From Thinopyrum elongatum (lineage: Eukaryota > Streptophyta > Magnoliopsida > Poales > Poaceae): a stretch of 64,000 nt of DNA. Location of the stretch: assembly GCA_011799875.1 (NCBI GenBank), contig CM022300.1, positions 236,356,807 through 236,420,806 on the forward strand, in the 5' to 3' direction. The position numbers and the translations under genes are program-made. Of this stretch, positions 33,683 to 42,450 are shown one piece after another; position 1 is the stretch's first letter; each line of letters starts with the position of its first letter. Under the pieces are notes generated by a model. It ran no database searches and was not told where the DNA came from. It saw nothing but the letters and a program-made list of their open reading frames with translations.

Positions 33683-33898
33683 CCCGAGTATGTGTAGATT
33701 GGGTTCGTTTTCCCATGCTCTGCTCCAGATCCGACGCAAAATTTCGGTAGCACCTCCCCGCTGTTCTCCTGATACACGTCTCGGCAATAAGCAGAGAGGA
33801 TGTGTACCCGAAGAACAACAGGGAGGCACTGATGAAATTCTGCATCGGATCCGGAGCAGAGCATATGGGAAAATGAACCCAATCTACACATACTCGGG
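33683..33898. repeat. 216-bp inverted repeat in the CACTA 5' region
   Basis: CCCGAGTATGTGTAGATTGG at 33683 is mirrored by its complement ending at 33898. The arms of about 100 bases pair with roughly one mismatch in ten and the spacer is only a few bases. It lies just upstream of the TNP2 start on the same transcript strand, so a transcript would form a long hairpin. Confidence 0.85.
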
Positions 33899-34309
33899 CT
33901 GTCCATGGATAACGTTGGACAATTCGAAAGAATCACGGTTATAAATATGCAAATGCATGCATATTTATAGATGTAACCCTTTCGAACGGGAGACGCATAG
34001 TGGTCACGCATACTGATGATTGAAGACACCTATAGCTAGCAAGTTTCATCGGCTCGAAGACCGGAACAGAGCAAATGAAGGGGGAGGAGGAGATGTCATT
34101 TGTGCTCACCCATGAACGCAAGGGCGGAGCTCGTCGAACGCACGGGGAAGTCATCGAACACCAAACCCTCGCAGCGATGAAAGAACTGCACATTTAAAAC
34201 CTCCTGATCAACACAAATATGATGTTTTTATAACAAAATCAAAAAATATATGACCTAACTCATAATTCACAAATATATGACCCTGTCGGCCTGTGGAAGG
34301 CCGAAGAGC
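33899..34309. other. CACTA 5' non-coding region
   Basis: No gene or repeat recognised. It probably contains TNP2 leader or intron sequence. Confidence 0.5.
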
Positions 34310-34535
34310 ACCTTTTCGGGAGGTGTCGGGGGTCGGGGTGTCGGGGGTGTCGTGTCGGGGTCGGGGTGCTGTGTCGGGGTCGGGGGTGCCGTGTCGGGGT
34401 CGGGGTGCTGTGTCGGGGTCGCGGTGTTGGGGTGTCGTGTCGGGGTCGGGGTGTCGGGGTGTCGTGTCGGGGTCGGGGTGTCGGGGCCAGGGGGTCGGGG
34501 TGTCGGGGTCGGGATGGCAAATCCTCGACCCCTTG
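34310..34535. repeat. G-rich minisatellite (GTGTCGGGGTCGGG type)
   Basis: Irregular tandem copies of GTCGGGGT and GTGTCGGGG. The plus strand has many closely spaced GGGG runs and could form G-quadruplexes. Open frames across it on both strands are translations of the repeat. Confidence 0.88.
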
Positions 34536-34685
34536 ACTCCTCAGCGACCCTTGACCCCTCGACCCTCGACCCCTCGACACCTCGATCCTCGACCCCTAGA
34601 CCCTCGACTCCTTTTCCCCTCGATCCTCGACCCGTCGACCACTCGGCGACCCTCGACCCCTCGGCGACCATCGACCATCGGCGAC
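34536..34685. repeat. C-rich minisatellite (CTCGACCCCTCGACC type)
   Basis: Tandem variants of CCCTCGAC follow directly on the G-rich minisatellite; they may share its origin, in the opposite sense. Confidence 0.85.
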
Positions 34686-34935
34686 CCTCTTTTTCTACTT
34701 TTTCTACTTCTTTTTTTCATCTTCTTCTTCTACTTCTTTTCTTTCATCTTCTTCTTTCTTCTTCTTCTTCTTCTTCTTCTTCTTCTTCTTCTTCTTCTTC
34801 TTCTTCTTCTTCTTCTTCTTCTTCTTCTTCTTCTTCTTCTTCTACTTATTGTTCTTTTTTTTCATCTTCTTCCTCTTCTTCTTCATCTTCCTCTTCTTCT
34901 TTTACTTCTTTTTTTTCATCTTTCTTGTTTATTCT
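34686..34935. repeat. TTC microsatellite
   Basis: A TTC/CTT-rich stretch with an uninterrupted run of about 28 repeats (34757-34842). The long Ser- or Leu-rich frames here are artefacts of the repeat. Confidence 0.95.
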
Positions 34936-34943
34936 TAAAAAAC

Positions 34944-35034
34944 AGAAGAAAAAAACCTAACCTAAACTAACCTAAACTAAACTAACCTAACCTAAAATAA
35001 TCTAACCTAAACTAAACTAACCTAAACTAACTCT
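34944..35034. repeat. CCTAAACTAA-type short tandem repeat
   Basis: Irregular copies of CCTAA and CTAAA. It resembles but is not the plant telomere unit CCCTAAA. Confidence 0.8.
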
Positions 35035-35066
35035 AAAAAAAATAGAAAAAAAACACAAAAACTCAC

Positions 35067-35132
35067 CACGGGGAGGGGGCGCGGGTTGAGGAGGCAGGCC
35101 ACGGGGAGGGGGCGCGGGTTGAGGAGGCTGAG
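35067..35132. repeat. 33-bp tandem duplication
   Basis: Two copies of a unit starting CACGGGGAGGGGGCGCGGG, at 35067 and 35100, within a very GC-rich stretch (35060-35440) that may be the CACTA promoter region. Confidence 0.8.
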
Positions 35133-35387
35133 GGGAAGGGCGGCAGGCGACGGTGCGGCTCCGGCGGCAGGGTAGGGTGGGGCGGTGCGGCTCTGGCAAT
35201 GGGGCGGGGCAGGGCGGCCACCGCGACCTGTGTCCGCTGGGCGGGGCGGCCGGGCTGGGCGGGCCGGCGGGCCGGCGATGGGATGGGCTCCGGGGGGCGG
35301 GGCTGGCCGGCGGCGCCTCAGGCTCCGGGGGGCGCGGGGCAGCGGCGGCTCGGGCACGGGGGCGGCGCGGGTGAGGTGAGGGGAGAG

Positions 35388-35418
<31 letters not shown>

Positions 35419-35454
35419 GGGCGCGGGGCGCTGACCATTTTTTAGTTAGGTCAA

Positions 35455-35616
35455 ATTTCTTTGCCGTCTGCTAGCAGACGGCAAAGAGCCTAGCTAGTGG
35501 GGTGGGGCCGGGGGGAACGGCCGTTAGGTTGGCCACTTTCTTTGTCGTCTGCTAGCAGACGGCAAAGCTTCTATGCCGTCTGCTAGCTGACGGCAAAGAT
35601 CCTGATTCTAGTAGTG
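35455..35616. repeat. CACTA right terminal and subterminal repeats
   Basis: Three TTTGCCGTCTGCTAGCAGACGG-like palindromic units, then the terminal inverted repeat ending TAGTG at 35616. Confidence 0.88.
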
Positions 35617-35998
35617 AGGGTTGGCTATAGGGTTGTCTCTAAGGCTAGTGATAAATTTTCACTCTCTCTCTCTCTCTCTCTCTCTTTCTTTCTCTTTCCT
35701 CTCATTTGCTCATTTTATCTAGGAGCACATGAAGAGGTTGGGTATGTGTTGCCTCTATACTTACCTCTAATAAGCCATAGGATAGGAGTACTCTAGTACT
35801 TCATTTTATTCAGTTGTGGGTCCAACTTTAATACTATACTAGAGGCAGCACACTACGAAGCTTTCATATAAGCTTAGAGGCGGGTCAGTGGGTCCCAGGT
35901 TAGAGGCAAACATGCCCGTGGATGATCTTACAACCCACTTCCCACTATGACTAGCCTTGGATACAACAACAAAAAAGGGCTTATAGCCCACTATTATA
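35617..35998 (-). other. Intron DNA of the F-box gene beyond the CACTA
   Basis: Holds a CT microsatellite (about 35660-35700) and sequence like grass MITEs (CCCACTATGACTAGCC near 35940, with a related copy near 36283). No coding region. Confidence 0.5.
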
Positions 35999-36236
35999 CT
36001 ACCTCCGTCTTAGTTTATAGGTCCCCTTCGTATTTAGTGTAAAATTTTGACTATAGATTTACCTAAGAAAATGTCAATGCATGTCATAAAAAATTATACC
36101 ATTGGAAATTATGTTCAAATACGAATTCAATGATATAATTTTTAGTGGCATGCATTAATATTTTGTTAGTTAAATCTATGGTGAAAATTTGATACTACAA
36201 AATACGAAGGGGGCTAGTAAACCAGGACGGGCGTAG
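35999..36236. mobile_element. Stowaway MITE
   Basis: Begins CTACCTCCGTCTTAGTTTAT and ends with the imperfect complement ACCAGGACGGGCGTAG, with TA on both sides (35997-35998 and 36237-36238). 238 bp, non-coding, inside intron 2 of the F-box gene. Confidence 0.88.
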
Positions 36237-36476
36237 TACTTGCTCTTAGGCTAACCATAGTGTTACTAGTCTAAGTTACTTCCCACTATGACTAGCTTTG
36301 GCTACAACAACAAAAAAATGATGCAGGTGATAACATGAGAAAAAATACTAAAAACATTTCTTTCAATATAGTGCCTAGATGCTGTTTTGAACACTACATT
36401 TGTCATTGTAACTTGGGAAAATTACGAAAAAATTGAGCTCCATTGTGGTTCACATTTAATAGGAAAGGAGTTTCAC

Positions 36477-37578
36477 CTCGATGAGTAGCTTCTCCATCCA
36501 TGGAAAGCATCTAAAGAATCCAACAACTTGATCCAGATTAGGGCCGATATATTTTATTGCCAAGATCTTCACTGTGCGCACAGACTAGGTCAAGCTTGCT
36601 AGAATCATTTTCTGGATGACAGTCGAACATACATCAAGAAATTTTTAAAAAATGTGAATTTCAAGAAGAAGAAGGACAAGAAGAAGAGTGTTTTACCTGA
36701 ACGATTATGGATCCAATAACAAGTTCGAATAATTTGGCAGACGAGTAGGCCAACGCTATCAATTTCGGCGCGTCAATGACCCGGATTTTTGTTGGACCTT
36801 CTAGATCAAATACAAGCAATCTCTCAAGGAAAGGCACATTCTCAGTGACCATATCGTGAAACAGCTCAACTGATCTCTTCCTAAGTAATGTCTTGTTGTG
36901 GGGCCAGCAAGACACATAAATCCATCAAAGATTCGTCGAGGCGATGTGGAGGCTAATGAACCCGTGTAACTGTTAAAGACAATGGTACTCGAGCGCAGTA
37001 TAGCCGCGGAGCGGGTGCTCCATAGCCTCCTTTGAGATACCAATGTCAAAGAGGTCGAGCTGTTTGAGTTGAGGGAGAAGAAGAGCGGGCGCGGCATTAA
37101 TCTGGGGAAAATAGCAGGTGCTGAACCTATCGCGGCGCAACATTGGCGTGAGGCGGAGTGCGGACGGCGACAGAGAGAGACATCATCCATCTTCAAACCT
37201 GAGCTCCTCGAGCTGATCTAGGACGTGGGATAAGAACCACTCGTCGAACTTTGCTTGGACCTTGCGGTTCGTGTTGAACATGTGGATGTCAAGGCGTTTG
37301 GCTGGCCCAGGGTGGGATGCAAGGATCTTGGAGACTGCGGCCATGCGTTTGCAATCCTCATGGCAGAGGCAGCTGTCGATGGTGAGGTCAAGGGGGACGC
37401 AGCGCCAGAGGGGGCGCCACCGCCAGGAGAGTAGGTTGGTCTGCACGCCAGATTTGGTGGCGAGGAGGGCGATGATGACAAGCAGCATTTCGTCAGGGAG
37501 GCTGCTGATGAAGTCCAGGCTCGCCGGATGAGGTTTTGGCTCGAGCCGCCTCCGCTTGTTGGCCACCTCATCGTCCAT
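36477..37578 (-). pseudogene. F-box/FBD family gene, exons 1 and 2
   Basis: ATG at 37578 (MDDEVANKRRRL) starts a short leader and an F-box: DFISSLPDEMLLVIIALLAT, then SWRWRPLWRCVPLDL. Leucine-rich-type segments follow (LEELRFEDG, LLLPQLKQLDLFDIGISKEAM, FLERLLVFDLEGPTKIRVI) to a GT donor at 36696-36695. Exon 2 (36611-36477) reads SVRTVKILAIKYIGPNLD and VVGFFRCFPWMEKLL. The third exon, the FBD domain, lies at 24217-24485 beyond the CACTA. F-box proteins recruit substrates to SCF ubiquitin ligases. Stops are TGA 37183-37185, TAA 36973-36975, TGA 36925-36927 and TAG 36585-36587; the frame is otherwise unbroken, so decay was by point mutation. Confidence 0.85.
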
Positions 37579-38006
37579 CTCAGCCGGCGGCGACACCGGT
37601 GTACATGTGTGCTGGTGTGTATTGTGTGTTGGGCGTACGTGGGCGTGTCCTTCCGTGCATGCCGCGCAGTGGTGTATGTGCATTCTCGTAGTGTGTGTAT
37701 TAATGCGGAAGCAGTGTGCACTCAATTTGTAGCGTGCGGGGTGCTACCGCGAGTGGTTTCAAGTTTGTTTATTTCACCCCATGTCAGATGGGCCTCTAGT
37801 TTATTTATTTTCACCCACTACCACATGGGCCAGCACACCCAGATAGAGAACACGAGCTGACAAGGTACCATGTAATCTGGTTGATCGGTCAACTAAACAA
37901 TATACAGAGCTATACACTGAGCCACTGACCATATAATCCCTCATTAAAGAGAGATCGAGTGAGAGGGGAGGCCCGTGAAAGATAGATAGAGAGAGAGAGG
38001 GAGATA
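37579..38006. other. 5' flank of the F-box pseudogene
   Basis: Contains GTGTGTATT-type simple sequence and GA-rich sequence towards 38000. An in-frame extension of the F-box frame to 37725 exists but reads as low-complexity His/Thr and is probably not coding. No clear TATA box. Confidence 0.4.
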
Positions 38007-38246
38007 CTCCCTTCGTTCGATAATGTAGTGCCTATATTTTTTTTAAAGTCGAACTTTTGAAACTTCGACCAAGTTTATAGATAAATTACTTATATCTAGA
38101 ATACCAAAGATATATGATATGAAACTACATCTTATGATGAATCTAATGATCCTTCCAGATGTAAATCTTTTTCTCCACATATACCTAGTCAAACTTTTGT
38201 GAGGTTTGACTTTTCAAAACATCCATATGTTATGGACCTGAGAGAG
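38007..38246. mobile_element. Stowaway MITE with decayed right end
   Basis: The left end CTCCCTTCGTTCGATAATG is preceded by TA (38005-38006). The interior, with GTTTGACTTTTCAAAACATC near the right, is typical of the family, but the right inverted repeat (TTATGGACCTGAGAGAG) is diverged and lacks a clean TA. Confidence 0.65.
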
Positions 38247-38860
38247 CACCTAACTAGAGAAACATCAAGTGTGTGTGAAAGATAAAGAGTGAGTGTGCAA
38301 AAAGTGTGTGTGTGTGTGTGTGTGTGCAAGAGAAATGGACAACACACGATAAAGTAGAGAAAAAGTGTGTGTATCTTATGCAAACATATCACGCATGCAT
38401 CTCCGAGAGCAGAAGCGAGGTGAGAAGATAGTTCAGGGGTGTTTGGAATGGAGAGAGAGCGATACCCCTAGCACGTGGCCAAGAGAGGTTTGGCAAACAA
38501 GAGAGCAGAAGTGAGGTGAGAAGATACCTGTTCAAACATTTGAGGTTTGACTTTTCAAAAAATCTATATGCTATGGACCAAAGAAAGTACCTAAGTTGAG
38601 AGAGATCAAGTGTGTGTGAAGGAGAAAGAGTGAGTGTGCAAAAAGAGTGTGTGTATGTGTGTGAGTGTGAAAGAGAAAGGGAGAACACAAGATAAAATAG
38701 AGAGAAAGTGTGTGTGTGTCTTATGCAAACATATCACGCATGCATCTCCAAGAGAGAAAGCAAGGTGAGGAGATACACAGAGATAGCTAGTGTGTGGTTG
38801 TTTGCATCGGAGAGAGAGACCCCTATAGCATGTGTCCAAGAGAGGTATGGCCAACAAGGG
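38200..38860. repeat. Tandem duplication of about 340 bp including a MITE end
   Basis: The sequence from GAGGTTTGACTTTTCAAAA (about 38199) through CTTATGCAAACATATCACGC to a GGCCAAGAGAGG-like segment recurs from 38540. The copies differ by substitutions and by the length of a GT run (38308-38326). Confidence 0.8.
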
Positions 38861-39600
38861 ACAGAGGTTGAGAGAGACGTATGGAGAAAATGGAGGCATT
38901 GGGAGGGAAAGAGGGTGTGTTAGTGATAGAGAGATCCCCTCGAGATCATGAGGGGACTATATGGGTGGGAGATCGAGAGACGAGGTGTGTGTGCGATAGA
39001 AAGATGCCCCAAGAGAGATCGAGATAGACCTAGTGAGGGAAAGAGGCAATGCGTGTGTTTGTGATGGAGAGTGAGAGATAGTCATATACCTAGGGGGACT
39101 ACGTGTTCCTATAATGGAGTGAGAGATGGTCGTACTTAGCTAGGCGGGAGATTGTGTGTGTGTGTGCGCACGGGCGTGTGAGATCGAGAGAGAGAATGAG
39201 GGAGAGAGAGAGTTTTAGATGGGTCTATCTAGTGCGAGTGAGATATGTGTATGTGTGACCTAGGGAGATACAAAGTTCGAGAGAGAGGGGGGGAAGAGCC
39301 CCGACACGGCGGAGTGGTGCGTGAGAGAGTTACGGACAATGAGCGAGAGAATTTGTGTGCGTATGATGAGTGCACCCTAGATATTTAGCTTAGACTAGAG
39401 AGTCATACCTTGTGTGCGAGAGAGACCTATACATGGAGTGTGCATGTGAACTAGAAAGACCTGGAGAGAGAGAGAGGGGAGAGGGACCGACAAGGATTGT
39501 GTTTGTATGCGTGCAATAGCAACAAAGATTGTCAGCTAGAGAGAGAACGGGAGTCCGGAGAGGGGAGAGGTCACGTTTATGCATCGAAGACTGCTATAAA
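38861..39600. repeat. GA/GT-rich low-complexity region
   Basis: Purine-rich, with many GAGAGAGA and GTGTGT runs separated by less simple sequence. No gene on either strand. Confidence 0.8.
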
Positions 39601-40419
39601 CCATGATTCGGTACAAAATTGCATTCAAATCTTTGAATTAGAGAACATGGTGTTTGCAATTCACAAATGAACAGAGATATGCGTATCAAACAAGTTCATT
39701 AATTTGACTTTGAGCATGTTCATGGAGTACTATAATACAACATCCTATTCAATCGAGGTGTTCAATTTTGGATTTAGTCCAAAAAATTTGACCGGGTCAA
39801 CGATTTATTTCATTGAATCGAGATATTTCATTTTGGGTTTGATTCCCGTTTTTTAGTGGGTCAACTATTTGTCAAATAAACCGGTAGCAACGGGCGTGTA
39901 AAAACACATTAGTCCCGAGCATCATCTCACCACCTAAAAAAGAAGTGGCAAGATGCAACACTATAGAACTAATATTTCAAAATTGATTCGAAACGACTTG
40001 GTAAGGTAGACGTGGCTGATTGTTCTCCCAAAATTTGAATGAACTGCTAAACACCCTCTACTCGGTGCAATTTGCCCGAGAAAATAATTGGGAGAAGCGA
40101 AATTACCGGCCTATCTGGGACCCGCATCAATTGGATCGTTGTATATCGAGGGTAGGTTTGTAACTTCATCCAAGCGCGCCCTCCTCGTCCGAAATGACAG
40201 ACGCCGAATAATTCTTAAACCATGGGAGGCAAAACACCCTCTCCTCGGCCGAAATGGCAGGCGTCGAATAATTCATAAACCATGGGTGGCAAAACACCCT
40301 CTCGCCCGAAATCGCCCGCGCCCACTATTTCAAAGCATGCCCTCCTCGCCCGAAATCGCTGGCACCCACTATTTGGGAGAAGCAAAGTTGCCCTACTATC
40401 CCCGACCCTCAAGACACAG
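39601..40419. other. No intact gene; degenerate short repeats
   Basis: AT-rich to 40030. Then 40190-40370 has three to four imperfect copies of a 65-75-base unit around CCATGGGNGGCAAAACACCCTC. The open frame 40088-40570 is built from these repeats and I do not recognise a protein. Confidence 0.5.
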
Positions 40420-41240
40420 TGATGTGGGACGCCTCGGAAACAATCTTTCATGGTGCCAAAGAACTCACAAGGAGCAGCAACAAACTCACTCAAAACTTGT
40501 TTCAACAAACTTGTTTCTCTCGAGTCGCAAGAACAAATGGAAACACTCTCAGATAAATTGCAGCGGATAACTAGCTTGGTTTACATGGACGCAACCCAAA
40601 CCATGGAACTTGTGAACCTATGAAGAATCACAAGAGAGAACCACAAGGATCCTATATGAATTGAGGACAGGCCCTCCAATCCACACACACGAGCTAACAC
40701 TCAACGATACTAGTGCTCACAACACAACACAACCTCACTGGCTGTCTACAAACATAAACTCAGAAATCTCATCCCCCCTTCACATGGAACAGCTGGGGAG
40801 TACTTATACTAGAAGCACCTACTAGTTAGGTGTGAAAACAACTCAAAATGAAGGGTAAATTCATGAGCTCCAACCTGTAGTAGGAGCAAACTCGTTGAGC
40901 CTCGCGCTGTAATTACTTCCTGGACAGCTTGCATGGGAACTTGCACAACTTTTGACTCAGGACCTCAAATGACGCACCATTTTTTCTAATGAAAGCTGAC
41001 TTCAAAGACCATCTTTTCCAGCCTCTAAAACGTGCTAGACCCTTCTAGAATTAATTAGGTTTAGGTGGGAAGTTGCAGCTGGAAATCTGATATGTCATTT
41101 CTCCCAAAATAGGCACCGGAAGCTTCCCAACTAAGATAACGGTTTTTCCCATGTCTTACTTTGGCTGCTCTAATGGTTTAACATTTGTGCTAGCATGAAC
41201 CTCACTCTTTGATGCCTTAGTCATGATTTGGTCCACATCA
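40420..41240. mobile_element. Solo LTR
   Basis: Starts TGATGTGGGAC and ends GTCCACATCA, short inverted ends of the TG...CA type. The five bases CACAG flank both sides (40415-40419 and 41241-41245). 821 bp, no coding region. This is the mark of an LTR retrotransposon lost by recombination between its LTRs. The superfamily is unknown. Confidence 0.8.
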
Positions 41241-41245
41241 CACAG

Positions 41246-42450
41246 ACCCAAGCCCACAAGCCAAAAGGCAGGGGTAGAATTGTAACTTACCCCCACATTT
41301 CACACAAATGCATCCGTAAGAAATTGTTCCCCCTCCAAATTCCCCATTCATAAACTATGGGCGCCAAATCACCTTCTCCCCAGTGGAGAAACCTCGGCCC
41401 CTCCTCCATGCCTCCCCCCACCGCACCAAATTCACCGTTGCCCTCCTCCATAATGCCGGAGCCGCTGTCCATTTGCCGTCATGCACTGGGTCGTGTGCCT
41501 CTTACTCCGTGATGCCTGAGCTGCCTCAACGATGACCGTGTGAACCGTACCGGAGCTGATTCAACCATGCCGTTGAGCACGGCGCCGGAGCAGCTCCAAC
41601 TTCAAGAACGTCCAGCGCCCCGGTGCTGGTCCCTCATAGTCGCGGACTGTTGCCACATATCTGCTTTCCCGCCGCCAGGAGCCACCACAACCGCGCCGGC
41701 ATCACTGACTCGGTAGCTGCAGCTGCCTACTTCACCAGGCCGCAAGATAGATCATACACTTGTCTTAAATCACTTTATCTAGGCATCAATCGCCTGAATT
41801 TTTATTCTAGGCAGTCGATTCCCAGTGGACAGAAGCAGCACCCCTCGAGGCGGCGGAGGCAGGGGCAACAGTGCCTTGGTGTCTATCGTAGGGGTGTGAG
41901 GGTGCAGATTCATCGTGGACGCAGCGCTTCGGTGCCTATCTTAGGGTCGTGTGGGGTTAAAGTACTACTGCTGCCGGATCTGGATGACGCCGAGTCTTTG
42001 AGGTATGGCCGGGGATGGCGCAACCACGATAGTGCGCTGGGGCGGGGCGGGCTCGTGGTCGGAGCTATTGAGTCTAGGGACGGCGGAGGTAGGCTTCTCT
42101 GCCGGTGGTCACTGGCTTTTTAGGCAAGATCCTAAACAGTGTCAGCCGGGAGGCACAAGTCGGCCATCCAGCCATCCGGCGTAGATCGAACAGTACCAAA
42201 AAAAGCGTGTGACCCCAATTTAGTTTCATTCAACTGATGTGTGACTAGTCTCGTACCATAATGTTGATCTCTTACGGTATTTCTTCAGATCAGAGACATG
42301 TGTCGTTCTTAACATTGTGTGTTTTCTACATCTAGAGCCACATCGTCTTCCTTCTCAACGGAGCTGCTCCAACAAGGGAAGCATACACCAGAAGGGAGCT
42401 ATACTCCCCACTCAAGAGTTCCCTGCCTCGAATGTGCCTGCCCGACATGG
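41246..42450. other. No gene recognised
   Basis: Moderately GC-rich, with an open frame at 41623-42123 that I do not recognise. It may be old transposon or gene-fragment sequence. The gag-only element starts immediately after. Confidence 0.4.

Larger units (their letters stand above)
24576..35616 (-). mobile_element. CACTA (Caspar-like) DNA transposon
   Basis: The left end is CACTACAGGAATCAGG at 24576 and the right end is CCTGATTCTAGTAGTG at 35616, inverted repeats starting CACTA. The three bases AGG flank both sides (24573-24575 and 35617-35619), a proper CACTA target duplication. Subterminal repeats of TTTGCCGTCTGC...GCAGACGGCAAAG occupy both ends, as in the Triticeae Caspar family. Two genes lie on the minus strand: TNP2 transposase (29897-33548) and a Transposase_24-like protein (27714-29721). 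Both carry stops, so it is not autonomous now. The left end was later enlarged by the palindrome. It sits in an intron of the F-box gene. Confidence 0.92.

Noticed and set aside
34277..34970. Two overlapping open frames of more than 220 residues, Ser-rich and Leu-rich.
   Set aside because: They are translations of the minisatellite and TTC microsatellite in different frames.
34944..35034. Possible telomeric repeat.
   Set aside because: The unit is CCTAAACTAA-like and irregular, not CCCTAAA, and it lies inside a CACTA element.
35022..35474. Several open frames in the very GC-rich stretch near the CACTA right end.
   Set aside because: High GC removes stops in all frames on both strands; low complexity and no domain.
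37579..37725. N-terminal extension of the F-box protein upstream of the chosen ATG.
   Set aside because: The added residues are His/Thr-rich translations of simple sequence, and F-box proteins of this type start close before the F-box.
39883..39920. Possible Helitron 3' end (AGCAACGGGCGTGT with CACATTAG).
   Set aside because: No convincing hairpin and CTRRT pair, and no matching 5' end nearby.
41623..42123. A 166-residue open frame.
   Set aside because: Arg/Gly/Ser-rich with no motif and no nearby supporting features; kept only as unrecognised sequence.
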